From positions 248,001-312,000 of the forward strand of contig OZ237776.1 in the NCBI GenBank assembly GCA_965178125.1: DNA of 64,000 nt, read 5' to 3'. This DNA is from Bilabrum cf. latius. Taxonomy: Eukaryota; Bigyra: Bicosoecida; Bigyra; Bicosoecida. Under the pieces are notes generated by a model. That model was not told where the DNA came from and did not search any database. It was given only the letters and a program-made list of their open reading frames with translations. Of this stretch, positions 20,480 to 34,273 are shown piece after piece. Each line of letters starts with the position of its first letter. The first letter of the stretch is position 1. Made by a program: the position numbers and the translations under genes.

Positions 20480-23400
20480 GACACCAAGCCATTAGAATAC
20501 AAGAAGCTCACGCAGCGCGGAGACAAGCCGAGTAAACGCTCGGGCCACACGCTCACCTGCCTTTCCGACGGCACCGCTGTATTGTTTGGGGGCCTCTCAC
20601 TGCAGGAACCCGCTGGACCCAACAATGAGCTATACACTGCGACCATAAGCGATTGTGAGTCGTGCAGTGGCCCGTGTATTCTAGATCTCGTGATTCACCC
20701 TGGGGCGAGCTGTCCCTGCTGCTCGGCGTTTCATAGTGATTCTGCGTGACGGCTGGAGGAGCATTGCAATGCGATTGATGCGTATGATGCTGTAAAGTTA
20801 TTTGCCACTTGCATTTTTTTCCCTGGCTACTCTTCTAGTCTTTCGCGCGCCGCAGCCGACATCAACTGGAGCCGAGTACCACCCGCCAAGGCGCGGCAGT
20901 GCCCTGCACCCCGATGGAGGCACTCAGCCACGCTCCTACCTGACGGGCGCATCGTCGTGCTGGGCGGATTTGCCTCCAGCACCACTCGACTGAATGACCT
21001 CTGGCTCCTGGAGCCGGGCAAGGGCACCTGGCAGCAGCCCGCGAGCGTACTCGAGACATCCAGGTAGGCAGTGCACAAGTCGGCTGCATCGGCCAACGAC
21101 GACGACGAGGCTCTCGCCCTGAATGACTCGAAACGGGACTATCTCGACGACCTGGGTGGCGGCGGGGATGCCGCCCAGGCAGGCATCGCGCCGGTGGACG
21201 CGTGCGAAGACGCCCCCACGCCCCGGGGGGCGCACTCCGCCGTGCTGGTGGAGGGGAGCGTGTGGGTCTTCGGGGGGTACGGCGGTTCCGGTTTCGGAAG
21301 GAGGGATTTCTCCGACGTGAGGCGATTCGACCTGGGCGGGGGAGATGCCCCGGGGGCTGCCACCGGAGGGGCCGCAGCGGCAGGGGCGGGGGCGGGGGCT
21401 GCAGACCCAGGCACTGCCGCATCTTCGGGCGGGGTCAAAATCCACGCCAGGGATGGCGGCGCGGGCCAGGAAGCCGCGGGCATCGTGATCGACGACGACG
21501 CGATGGCATGGGTGCCCGTCGACCAGCCAGACGAGGAGTAGCCGCATCCCGAGGGGAGGTCGGGCCACAGCGCTGCAGCCGACAGGCACAGGCTCCTAGT
21601 GTACGGTGGATGGAACGCTTCGCGAAGGTTCGATGACACCTGGGCGCTGGACACGCATACAATGTCGTGGGAAAAGATCGAGACTGCGCCGCTGGGGCAC
21701 GCGGGCTGGAATGCCTCATGCGTTGGTGTGCCCGCAGTCCCGTCGTGGCTCGTGTTCAGCTTCGGCGGCAGCCGTGCACCCATGGACGAGGAGGGCGAGA
21801 GCAAGACGGAGGCGGGTGACGAGACCTTCTCCAACGAACTGTCCATGCTCAACACGGCCATGAAGAGGTGGGAGCCACTGAGCCCCGAGGGCAAGGCCCC
21901 ACGGGCGAGATCCGACGCGGGCATGGGCTTCGATCCCACCAAGCAGAGGCTCATCGTGTTCGGCGGGTGGGCAAACCGGTGGTTCGGAGACGCGGTGTCC
22001 ATCGACGTGTCCTCGGCTGTGGGCCCACCGTACGCAGTGTCTGCCGTGGAGCCGGCACTAGGGCCGGTGACGGGAGGCACCAAGGCAGTGGTCAGGGGTT
22101 AGGGATTCCCAGCCAGGGAGGGCACCAGCATGAACGCGAGGTTCTTCTCCCAGGACGGGCGAAAGTTCGTCGACGCGCAGGCCAAGACGATCGACTCCGG
22201 GTCGCTCGAAGTGGAGACGCCCGACATGCAGGAGATCGGGCCTGGGATCGCAGAGCTTCGGGTGCAGGTGAGGGGACAGGCGCTGACCATCACCGCAGCG
22301 AGCTTCAACTTCTTCGACGTCACGACGTGCGAGAAGTCCCTCTGCTTCGGCGGGGGTCTGGTGCCGGGCGTGGTGGTTGCTACCGGAACGGGGTTCTTCA
22401 TCCAGTCCCGGGACGGCTCCAACCTGAACCGGACCACGGGTGGGGACGAGTACGAAGTGCGCATCATGGCGGGGGGGCAGGGGCCAACAAAGCGGAGGCA
22501 GCTGACCGAGGAGGACGACGGGTGCACTGTCAAGATCGAGGACCTCAACAACGGTATGCACAAGGTGGACTACTTCATCAGGCGCATCCCAAGAGAGGCG
22601 ATCGAGGCATGCGAGCACGAGAAGAAGAGGAAAGGGGGCAACACAAAGGCACTGCCGTCCGTTGAGATCGAAGTAGAGTTCAAGGGAACGTTCGGTGGCG
22701 TGGCCGGCCTGGTCCGCGGATGTCCGTTCACTGTCTCGCTGGTGGATCCCGTGAAGCAGGAGGACAGAGAGGCAGCCGAGGCGGCCGAGCTGCAGATCGG
22801 CAAGGAGGAGTGGCAGAAGGCGGCCGAGGCCGAGCAGGCTGCATCGCTGGAGGCCAAGAAGAAAGAGGTGGAGAAGCAGCGCGCATTGGCCAAGGAGGAA
22901 GCGGAGGAAGCCGCCCGTGAGGCCTGGATGGAGCACGACGGGCCGCCGCCCGAGGCGAAAGCAGCTGCTGCAGCGGCCGCCGCCGGAGCTGCAACTGCAA
23001 GCGCAGGCGCAGGTGCCTCCGAGGGCAAGGAGGCGGACGAGGCGGCCGCGGCCGCTGACCCCGCCGCAGCCGCCCAGGACGCAGTTCCCGCCACGGAGGA
23101 TGAGTACGTCAGGCGGGAGGCGGAGAAAGCAGTGTCCGCCATCGAGGAGCCAACCCTCGAGGATTTCCCCATTCCTGACAGGCCGGCAGACGACGACCTG
23201 CTGCATTCTCGGCTGGACCAGCTGGAAGAGAGGCTGCAGGGCAAGAGGGAAGAGGCAGCGGCCGAGGTGGCGGGCAGCCCCACGGACGATCGCACCACCG
23301 ATTTCGTCAAAGAGGAGGTGTCCAAACTGGTCCGGATCGCAGAGACGAGCCTCAAGGAGCTGCAGACGCAGCCCGAGGCGGAAGACCTTGATGCCCTGCT

Positions 23401-26400
23401 CGTGGTCAAGAACAGGGTGACCTTTGTGTCGGATGAGGCGCCCGAGGTGCACCGCAGGATGGACGGCGCTAGGGAACTGCTCAAGGTCCTCAAGGAACAA
23501 AGGCCTTCCAAAGAGGCCAAGGAGTTCGACAGGACCCTCAAGAAGCTGGACGGGGCCGAGGCCGTGTGGGGCGATTCCAAGAGGCAGCTGCCGATGACCA
23601 AGATCGGAATCGCGCCGCTCGTCAAGAAGCACTCGGCCATCACCAAGGAGAAAATCGAAGAGTACACGCAACAAATGGAGAAGTGGGCGGTCGAGCAGAA
23701 GAACCTCCCGTTCTGGGAGTACAAGACCGGGCCGGATGCGGCCGAGGAGGAGATCGAGCAGGCACGCAAGGCACAGCGAGGCACCACGCTCGAGACGCAC
23801 CGCATGCTTCACCTGGCCAAGACCTTCGAGTTCCCCCACCTCATGGAACGTTCCCTGGAGATCGAAGACATCACGGAGACGGAGCGAGACATCGCCAAGG
23901 AGCTGTGGCAGATCGCCCGCGACACCAAGCAGTTCATCGCGGAAGCCAACACGACCCTCTGGTCCTAGGTCAAGGCGGATGAGTTGGAGGAGGGGGGCAA
24001 GGGCTTCATGAAGCGCATGCGCAAGGCAGCTTCCTCCAGCACCCGATCCAGAGGCACCTACGCCGGCCTGGCAGAGGAGATCAAGGACTTCTTGTCGACG
24101 TGTCCCCTGATCGGGTTCCTGGCTCACCCGAGCATGCGGCCCAGGCACTGGACCAAGCTCATGGCGCAGACGGGCAAGACCTTCACGCCGCCCTATGAGG
24201 ACGCCGACATGAAGCTCAAGGCCGTGCTGGACCTGGAGCTGCACAAGTTCCAGGCCGAGGTGGAGGAGATCTCGGACCAGAGCACCAAGGAGGAGAAGAT
24301 GGAGCAGGGGCTGGCCCTGCTGGACGAGACGTGGGCCGCCATCGTGTGGATCACGGAGGATTTCAAGGACGGCGTCAAGACGGTCAACATGGGGGAAGAG
24401 GATTTCGAGATGCTGGAAGCGCACCAGCTGCTGGTGCAGGGGTTCTGCGCCAACCGGTACATGGCCACATTCAAAGACAGGATTCTGGGATGGAAGGACT
24501 CGCTGAACAACGTGGGCGACGTGCGGCAGCTCATCTCGGACATTCAGCAGCTGTGGAAGTACCTGGAGCCGCTCTTCATCGGATCGGAGGAGGTCCGCAG
24601 GGAGCTGCCCGAGGACTCGGAGAGGTTCGCGGGTGCCGACAAGGAGGTGCGGCAGATCCTGTCGGACATGGTCAAGACGAAGAACATCAGGGAGAGCTGC
24701 GACAAGGAGGGCCTCATCAAGCAGTGCGAGGGCGTGCTGGCCCAGATCGAGAAGTGCAAGAAGGCGCTGGACGATTTCCTGGCCCGGAAGCGGGCGCAAT
24801 TCCCGAGGTTCTACTTCGTGTCGGATCCCGATCTCCTTGACATCCTGTCTAACGGGAACGTGCCCAAGCGCGTGATGAAGCACATCACCAAGGTCTTCTT
24901 GGCCACGCAGACGCTGACCCTGGAGGGAGGCAGCGAGGACGGGCTGGACCGGCCCAAGGCCACCAGGTACATCACCTGCGTGGGCAAGGAGGACCTTCCG
25001 TTCGAACCGGCGGTGGAGCTGGAGGGCAAGCCGGAGGTGTACATGCAGTCGATCCTTGACGGGCAGAGGGGTTCACTGCGGCAGGCCATGGAACGTTCCC
25101 TGAAGCGGTACCCCACCAAGGAGCGAACCGAGTGGGTGATGGACAGGAGGGACGACGGTGAGGCCGCCGACCCTGCCCAGGTGTCCCTCCTGGTGGCCGG
25201 CATGGACTACGTCAGGGGCGTGGAGGCGGCATTCGACCGGATGGAGGAGGGCGAGGCCGATGCTCTCAAGAAGGAGAGCGAGAAGGTCATCGAACAGCTC
25301 TCCGGGCTCATCAGGCTGACCCGCACCAAGATCGGCAAGGGCGATCGCAAGCGCGTCATGTGCCTCATCACCATGGACGCCCACGGCAGGGACGTCCTGC
25401 TCAAGCTCATCCGCGAGGGTGTGGAGCACAAGACGCAGTTCCAGTGGCAGTCCCAGCTCAAGCAGAGGTTCGAGGACGGCGAGGCCAAGATTCGTGTGGC
25501 GGACGCACTCTTCCCCTACAAGTACGAGTACCTCGGGAACGGGTCCAGGCTGGTGATCACGCCGCTCACGGATCGGATCTACGTGACGGCCACGCAGGCT
25601 CTCAACCTGTGCATGGGCTGCGCCCCTGCGGGACCAGCCGGCACCGGCAAGACAGAGACCACGAAGGACCTGGCAAGCGCCCTTGGCATCGTGTGCTACG
25701 TGTTCAACTGCTCGCCCGAGCACGACTACACGTCCCTGGGAAACATCTACAAGGGGCTCAGCGCTTCGGGTGCCTGGGGCTGCTTCGACGAGTTCAACCG
25801 GCTCGTGCCCGCGGTGCTGTCTGTGTGCGCCGTGCAGTTCAAGGCAGTGTGTGACGGCATAAAGGCCCGGGCCAAGGAGGTCACCATCAACGGCGAGACC
25901 GTGCATCTCGAGTGGTCCGCGGGAGCCTTCATCACCATGAACCCGGGGTACTTGGGCCGCTCCGAGCTGCCAGAGGGACTCAAGGCCCTGTTCCGCCCCA
26001 TCACCGTGATGGTGCCCGACCTGGTGCTCATCTGCGAGAACATGCTCATGGCCGAGGGCTTCGAGGAGGCCAAGGTGCTGGCCAGCAAGTTCTATGGGCT
26101 GTACTCGCTGCTCCGGGAGCTGCTGTCCAAGCAGATGCACTACGACTGGGGACTGCGCGCCGTGAAATCCGTGCTCGTGGTGGCCGGCGGATTCAAGCGC
26201 GCCGAGCCCGACGTGGAGGAGCAGGACATTTTGATGCGCGCCCTCCGCGACTTCAACACGCCTAAGATCGTCAAGCAGGATGAGCCTATCTTCTTCGGGC
26301 TCCTGGGCGATCTGTTCCCAAAGAGGAACCCGCCGAGGAAGGTGATGCCCGTGCTGGAGGACGCCGTGGTCAAGGCCATCGAGCATCGCAAGCTGCACGA

Positions 26401-29400
26401 GGACGACGTCTTTAGGCTCAAGGTGGTGCAGCTGGAGGAGTTGCTGGAGATCAGGCACTGCGTGATGGTGCTGGGAGCGGCACAGGCGGGCAAGTCGGAG
26501 TGCTGGAAGACGCTCGCCGATGCCAGGCGCCACCGCACGGACGAGGGCAGGTGCAGCACCAAGTGCGTGGACCTCAACCCCAAGGCAGTGACCCCCGAGG
26601 AGCTGTACGGGTACATCCACCCCGCCACGCGCGAGTGGAAGGATGGGGTGCTCTCCAAGATCATGCGCGACCTGGGGAACGAACCGGGGGAGGACCCCAA
26701 GTGGATCATCCTGGACGGGGACCTCGACGCCAACTGGATCGAGTCCATGAACTCCGTGATGGACGACAACAAGATGCTCACGCTGGCCTCCAACGAGAGG
26801 ATCCCCCTCAAGGGGCACATGAGGATGATCTTCGAGATCAGGGACCTGAGGTTCGCCTCCCCCGCTACCGTCTCCAGGGCCGGCATCCTGTACATCTCGG
26901 TCAGCACGGGATCGCAGTGGCGCTCCCTCATCGCCTCCTGGATCGGCAAGCTGGACATCTCGGAGAAATGCAAGGAGGTGCTGACCGATCTGTTCGGAGA
27001 CGAGGCAGGCTACTGCACGCAGGCCCTGCTCTTCCTCAAGAAGCAGTGCAGGCCCCTGGTCCAGTTCGAGGACGTGACGGCCATTGCGAACCTCTTACGG
27101 CTGTTAGACTGCGTGCTGACGGACGACCTCCGCGCCGAGCTCTCCAAGCCGGAGAAGGAGGGACAGGTCAAGAGCATCCTCGAGACGTATTTTGTGTTCG
27201 CGGCGGTGTGGGCCTTCGGGTCCCCCCTCAGCACGAAGGACGGGGTGGACTACCGGGACCTGTTCTCCAAGTTCTGGAGGGCGGAATTCAAGGGCGTCCG
27301 GATGCCGTCCAGGGACACGGTGTTCGATTACTGGCTGGATCCTGAGACGCTCCAGTTCGAGCCCTGGAAGAAGAGCCCCTTCTTCACGCAGATCGAGTTC
27401 GATTCCACCAAGCAAGCCATGGGCAGCGTCACTGTCCCCACGCCGGAGACGTGCTCCATCAGTTTCTGGATGAATCTGCTTGTGGAGAGGCGCGTGCCCG
27501 TGATGCTGACGGGGTATGCCGGCATCGGCAAGACGCAGCTGGTGAACGGCATGCTGACCCAGCAGGACGAGACCAAGATCACGTCTCAGACGATCAACTT
27601 CAACTTCTTCACGGACGCTCGGGTGCTGCAGGCCAACATGGAAGCGCCTCTGGAGAAGAGAACCTCCACCACGCTGGGCCCGCCCGCCTCGAAGCGCCTC
27701 ATCTATTTCATGGACGACATCAACCTGCCGGAGGTGGATCCCTACGACACCTAGAACGCCATCGCGCTCATGCGGCAACACATGGACTACACGCACTGGT
27801 ATGACCTGAACAAGCTCGCGGTCCGGAACATTGTGGACTGCCAGTATGTGGCCTGCATGAACCCCGCGGCCGGTTCCTTCTTGGTGAACCCCCGCCTGCA
27901 AAGGCACTTCGTGACCTTCGCTGTTGGCTTCCCCGGCCCCACCAGCCTGAACATCATCTACGAGACGTTCCTCGCTGGCCACCTGCAGCACTTTCCCGAG
28001 GAGGTGCAGTCGCTGCAGCCGTCCATCCTCGCTGCCGCCATGCAGCTGCACACGGCCGTCAGCAACACGTTCCGGAAGTCAGCTTAGAACTTTCACTACG
28101 AGTTCAACATCAGGCACCTGTCCAACGTGTTCCAGGGACTGCTCATGGCCCAGCCCGCGCAGTTCTCGGACAAGGCCAAGTGGCCCGTCATGTGGCTGCA
28201 CGAATCCGAGAGGGTGTACGGAGACAGGCTTGTCTCGTACGAGGACCTGGCCAAGTACAGGAACCTGGCCAAGGTGCAGGCTCTCAAGAAGTTCGGCGAC
28301 CAGACTGCCACCCTGCAGGGCTTCTTCGCCGACAAGCCAGAGCCGCTGGTGCTGTGCCACTTCGCCGACAACGTGACGGATAAGGTGTACGACCGTGTGA
28401 CGAGCATGGACAAGCTGAACCACACGCTGGTGGACGCTCTTAAGGAGTACAACGAGCAGTATGCGACCATGAACCTCGTGCTCTTCGAGGACGCCATGAG
28501 GCACGTGTGCAGGATCACCCGAGTGATCAACAACCCGGCGGGGCATGCGCTTCTGGTGGGCGTGGGAGGCAGCGGCAAGCAGTCGCTCTCTCGGCTATCA
28601 GCGCACATCTGCGGCTACACCACGTGCCAGATCACCATCAGCAGCACGTACAGCATGAACGACTTCAAGGAGGACCTCAAGAAGATGTACAAGCTGGCTG
28701 GGATCAAGGACGAGGGCGTGAGCTTTCTGTTCACGGATAGCTAGATCACCAATGAGAGGTTTTTGGTGGCCATGAACGACCTGCTGGCCAGCGGCAACAT
28801 CCCCGACCTGTTTGCCCAGGACGAGATCGACGAGATCAATAACGCGGTGACCTCCAGGGCCAAGGGGGAGGGGTGGGGCACGGACCCGGCGGCACTGTGG
28901 GCCTTCTTCCTGAAGGAGGTCAGGCGGAACCTTCACGTGATCCTGTGCTTCTCGCCAGTGGGCGAGGCGTTCAGGACGAGGTGCAAGCGGTTCCCCGCTT
29001 TGGTGAACTGCACGGTCATCGACTGGTTCCAGCCCTGGCCTAGGGAGGCGTTGTACCGGGTGGGAAAGCAGGCCCTGGGTCAGATCGCCGACCTGGGTTC
29101 GGACGCGGTGCGGGCGGGCATCGAAGAGTTCATGCCGTACTCGTTCGAGGTGGTGAACGCCGAGGCGAAGAGGTTCCAGCAGCAGGAGCGAAGGTTCGTG
29201 TACACCACGCCCAAGAGTTTCCTGGAGCTGCTCGCGCTGTACAAGAAGCTGCTGGGTGAGAAGCGCGAAGGCGTGGACGCCAGCATTCAGCGGCTGAGCG
29301 ACGGGCTCACCAAGCTGAGGGAGACCGCGGAGAAGGTGGAGCAGATCGAGGCCAGCCTCAAGATTTCACTCGAGGAGGCCGCGGTCAAGCGGACCACTGC

Positions 29401-32400
29401 CGAGGGCATCGCAGAGGAAGTGAGCGCGAACAAGGAAATCGTCGAGGCTGAGAGTGCCAAGGCTAACGTTGAGGCGGAGAAGTGTGCCGTTATCCAGGCA
29501 GACGTGTCCAAGAAGGCAGCGGTCGCCAAGGAGAACCTGGACAACGCCGAGCCGCTGGTGCAGAAGGCCGAGGCTGCCCTGAACTCGATCAACGAGAAAG
29601 ATCTGTCCAGCTGCAAGACCATGCAGAAGCCCCCGCCGGGCGTGGATGACGTGTTCGTGGCCACGCAGATCCTGCTTGCCGGCGTCATGCCGACAATTCC
29701 CACGACCAAGACGGGCAAGGTCAAGGACAAGGACAGGACCTGGGAGGCCTGCAAGAAGCAGATGCTGGGCAACGTCAAGGAGTTCATGCAGTACCTGCTG
29801 GGCTTCAAGGAGCGCGCCGCGAACGGTGAGGTGAACAACACCAACTGGAAGGAGGTGAGGCCGTACCTCGCCATGGAGCATTTCGACCCCGACATCATGA
29901 TGGGCAAGAACCCGGCCGCGGCTGGACTCTGCTCCTGGGCCTCCAACATCGTGCAGTACCACGACGTGCTGGTCAACATCCAGCCGCTGAGGGACGAGCT
30001 GGCTGAGAGCGAGGCCAAGCTCGCCGCTGCCAACGCAAAGCTCAAGGAGGTGCAGGACCTCGTGGCCCGGCTGCAGGCGGACCTGGACATCCTGACCACC
30101 AAGTTCAACGCGGCCAACAAGGAGAAGGAGGAAGCCATCAACGCGGTGGAGTCGGGGCAGAGGAGGCTCGACCTCGCCAACCGTCTGACCGCCGCGCTGG
30201 CGGACGAAAATGTCCGTTGGGCTGCCAACGTGGAGCAGCTCACGGGTGATAAGGAGCTGCTGACTGGCGACGTGCTGCTTGCCTCTGCCTTCATCTCGTA
30301 CGCCGGCCCGTTCACCAAGCAGTTCCGCATGCGCCTCATGAACGAGAAGCTGATCCCCTACCTCAAGTCGTGCGCCAAGGAGGAGGAGTTCCCCATGAGC
30401 GAGGAGGCGGATCCTCTCGCCATCCTGACGGACGAGGCCACCGTGGCCGGCTGGCTGTCCCAAGGACTCCCCGACGACCTCGTCTCCAAGGAGAACGGCG
30501 CCATCGTAACGAACAGTGCACGCTGGCCACTGCTGATCGATCCCCAGCTGCAGGGCATCAGCTGGATCAGCAAAATGGAGGAGGAGAAGGGCCTGCACGT
30601 GGTGAGGCAGGGACAGAAGGACATGCTTCGCAAGCTTGAGAGCGCCATCAGCAACGGAGAGCCAGTGCTCATCGAGAACATGAGCGAGAGGGTAGAAGCC
30701 GTTCTCAACCCCGTCATCGCCAGGGCCACTTCGAAGAAGGGCATCGGCAGGCTGACCCTGCAGCTGGGTGACAAGGAAGTTGATTACCACCCGAGCTTCA
30801 AGCTCTACCTGCACACCAAGCTCAGCAACCCCCACTTTCCCCCCGAGATCCAGGCCGAGGCTGCTCTGGTCAACTTCAGCGTGACCGAGGCCGGGCTGGA
30901 AGACCAGCTCCTGGCCCTGACTGTGCAGAAAGAGAGGCCTGACTTGGCCACCATGAAGACGGACCTGATCCAGCAGCAGAACTCGTTCAAGATCAAGATC
31001 AAGGAGCTCGAGGACAACATCCTGGCCAAGCTCGCCGCCGCCGAGGGCGATCTCACCGAGGACGTTGAGCTCATCGAGAGCCTGGAAGACACCAAGCGGG
31101 TGGCCAACGAGATCGCCGAGAAGCAGACGGTGGCCCAGAAATACGAAGCCGAGATCAACATCACGAGCGAGAAGTACAGGCCAGTGGCCCGCCGAGGCGC
31201 CCTCCTGTTCTTCATGATGAACTCGCTGTTCAAGGTGCACACGTACTACATCTACTCGCTGGCATCGTTCGTCAGCGTGTTCGAGCGCGCCATTCAGCTG
31301 GTGAGTGGCAAGGACGACCCGTACCATGACGAGTGGTACGGCGGTGACGAGGACGAGGCGGAGGGGGGAGAAGCGGTCCTGGCAGCTGGTTCGGCCGCCG
31401 AGGCTGAGCCGGCCGCTGCAAGCCAATCCTAGGAAGGCGACGGAGCCGCGGCCGCCGCGGCCGCCGGCGAAGACGCTGGCAAGGGCGACGGCGCCGGGGC
31501 CTCCGAGAGCAAAGAAGGAGAAGGAGAAGCGGGGGCCGCTGCTCCTGCTGCGAGCGGGCAGGGCCTCAAGAAGGGCCTGGACGACGAGCAGCTGGTGATC
31601 CGGTGCGACGTGCTCAAGGGGTCCCTGACCAAGGTCACCTTCGAGTACCTCACCAGGGGACTCTTCGACGGCGACAAGCTGACGGTGGCGGCGCAGCTCA
31701 CGTTCAAGGTCCTGATCGATGCGGGCGAGCTGGACCCGGAGCTGGTCAGGATGCTGGTCATGGGCGATATCGCGCCCGACCCGGGCAACATGGGCGTACT
31801 CAGCGACTGGCTTCCCGACACGGTGTGGCCAAAGGTGCAGGCCCTCTCAAAAGTCAAGCCGGCCTTTGAAAAGATCGGGGACGACATGCAGCAGGATTCG
31901 GACGAGTGGAGGGAGTGGTTCGACCACGAGAAGCCAGAGTCGCAGAAACCACCGGGAGACTATCGCGGCCTGGAGCCCTTCCACACCCTGCTGCTGCTGC
32001 GGGCCATGCGGCCGGACAGAGTGCCCGCGGCTCTCCGCAGCTTCATCGAGGAGCGGATGGGGGCTGACTACGTGATGCAGAAGCCCTTCGACATGGCCCA
32101 GATCTTTCAAGAGTCCGGGCCCAACGTGCCCGTGTTCTTCGTGCTGTTCCCCGGTGTCGACCCCACGGTATGGATCGAGGCGCTGGGCCACAAGAAGGAC
32201 TTCACCGTGGAGAACGGCAAGTTCATCAACATTTCCATGGGGCAGGGGCAGGAGGAGAACGCCATGAATTCGCTGGACCGATGCTCGAGAGAGGGCGGGT
32301 GGGTGTACCTGCAGAATGTGCACCTCATGCAGGACTGGCTGCCCCTCTTGGAACGCAAGCTGGAGCTGGCCTCTGTGGGGGCGCATGAAGATTTCAGGTG

Positions 32401-34039
32401 CTTTATCAGCGCAGAGCCGCCCCCGCTGTCGTACATGAAGAACATGCCCGAGTCACTCATGCAGGGGGCCATCAAGGTGGCCAATGAGGCGCCCGCGGAT
32501 CTTCAGAGCAATCTCATGCGGGCCTGGGACCAGTTCAGCGAAGAGAGGATCCAGCAGTCCAAGAAGCCCGCTGAATTCAAGGCCTGTCTGTTTACCCTGT
32601 GCTTCTACCACGCCGTGGTGCTGGGCCGCAGGAGATTCGGGCAGCAGGGGTGGAGCAAGAGGTACTCGTTCAACGACGGTGACCTCAACGTCTGTGCCAA
32701 CGTGCTCATGCAGTACATCAACAACTCGGAGGACGTTCCGTGGGAGGACCTGCGGTACATCTTCGGCGAGATCATGTACGGCGGGCACATCACGGACTCT
32801 TGGGACCGCCGGACCAACAACACGTACCTGCACGTGTACCTGGAGCCCGGCATCCTCAAGGGCATGGACCTCGCGCCGCAATTCAAGGCCCCAGACACGG
32901 CCGAGCTCGACTACGACGGGCTGACCTCGTACATCAACGACAAGCTGCCCAGGGAGTCTCCGCCCATGTTCGGGCTGCACCCCAACGCTGAGATCGGATA
33001 CCTCACAACGTTCGGAGAGAACCTTTTCTCGACCGTGCTGACGCTGTTCGGCGGCTCGCTGGGCAGCGGCGACGACGAGGAGGGTGGGGGCAGCGCGGCT
33101 GCTGGTGGGCAGGACGCCGTGGTTAGGTCGACCATCGAGGATCTGCTGGAGCGGCTGCCTGAGAACTTTGTGATGATCGACATCGAGATGAAGGCGGAGC
33201 CTCTACTCAAGGAGAAGACATCACCCTACGTGCTGGTGGCCATGCAGGAGTGCACCCGAATGAACGCTCTGCTGACCTACATGCGCACGACTTTGATCGA
33301 GCTGCAAAAGGGCCTGGACGGCCAGCTCAACATGAGCGAGCCGATGGAGCACCTGTCAGAGGCCCTCGCCATCAACGAGACGCCAGGCAGGAACCCCTTC
33401 CACAAGTGCAGCTGGGAAGCGCTCGCGTGGCCCTCCAAAAAGAACCTTCAGTCCTGGTTCGGCGACCTTCTGCAGAGGGTGGCACAGCTGGACCGATGGG
33501 TGGAGGACCTGGTGTGCCCAGTGAGCATCTGGCTGCCCGGCCTGCAGAACCCTACGTCCTTCCTTACCGCCATCATGCAGGTGACGGCCCGCAACACGGG
33601 ACTGCCGCTGGACAACATGACGATTGAGACCCACCTGTCGACGTACACTTCGCCTGAGCAAGCCGAGGAGTACCCGGTGAACGGCATGTTCGCGCATGGC
33701 CTTTTTATCGAAGGTGCTAGGTGGGCCATGGGAGACGAGGCAGGTCCTCCCGAGATGGTGGAAAAGACCGAGTGCGCGGGGTACATCACAGACAGCAGGC
33801 TGAAGGAGCTGCTGCCTGCCCTGCCCCTCATGTACATCAAGGCTGTGGAGGTGCAGGCCCACTGGGATCCTCAGAGCGTGGGATACATGAGGCACGAGGA
33901 AGGGGTGTACGAGACCCCACTCTACACGACCACGTTCAGGGGACCTACGTACGTTTTCTTGGCGACTCTCAAGACGAGAGAGCCCAACACCAAGTGGGTG
34001 AGGGCGGGCGTCGCCATTATCATGCAAAGCGATTCTTGA
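20480..34039 (+). CDS. Outer-arm axonemal dynein heavy chain, alpha/ODA11-type with Kelch and IPT/filamin domains
   Basis: The visible part starts at an acceptor (ACCGCAG, ends 20479), has one intron 20655-20855 (GTGAGT...GCCGCAG) and then runs unbroken to TGA at 34037-34039, about 4,450 residues; the start codon is unresolved. N-terminal Kelch repeats (RSGHTLTCL, VLGGF, VWVFGGYGG, LLVYGGW, LIVFGGW) and an IPT/filamin-like domain (about 22030-22350) match Chlamydomonas alpha (ODA11) and Tetrahymena Dyh3. Walker loops: AAA1 GPAGTGKTETTKD (about 25631), AAA2 GAAQAGKSE (about 26473), AAA3 TGYAGIGKTQ (about 27508), AAA4 VGVGGSGKQS (about 28558), followed by the stalk, AAA5, AAA6 and C-terminal domain. 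TAG occurs in frame at 21065, 21539, 22100, 23966, 27752, 28085, 28742 and 31430. Two hit near-invariant Gln: YDT(Q)NAIALMRQH and FTDS(Q)ITNERF. It moves outer doublets in the cilium. Confidence 0.93.
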
Positions 34040-34273
34040 TTGCCTAGACTTCCTTACGTTTCCCTTCTGTATTTTATCGATAGTCTCGCATCAATCATAC
34101 CTGCCTAGTAGCCGATGGATGTCCGTACATTTCGCTCATCCTTTTTGGATAGAGTCAACCCGTGCCACACGGATCCAAGTTTCCCTTTACCGGATCCCAT
34201 CATGGATCCCAGGACTGTCTGACAAGTTGAGTACCACTTGGATAGATCAAAAGCTCAGCTCATCCTTGTTTGA

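Noticed and set aside
22058-24883. 941-residue ORF on the minus strand opposite dynein
   Set aside because: It is the antisense shadow of a GC-rich, highly biased coding strand. The plus strand has clear Kelch, IPT and dynein motifs.
27752-28744. TAG as Leu, Tyr, pyrrolysine or simple readthrough
   Set aside because: At two near-invariant dynein positions the family residue is Gln, and TAG opens CAG runs in the RNA-binding protein. Adjacent TAG pairs and 34 sites in one gene rule out occasional readthrough.
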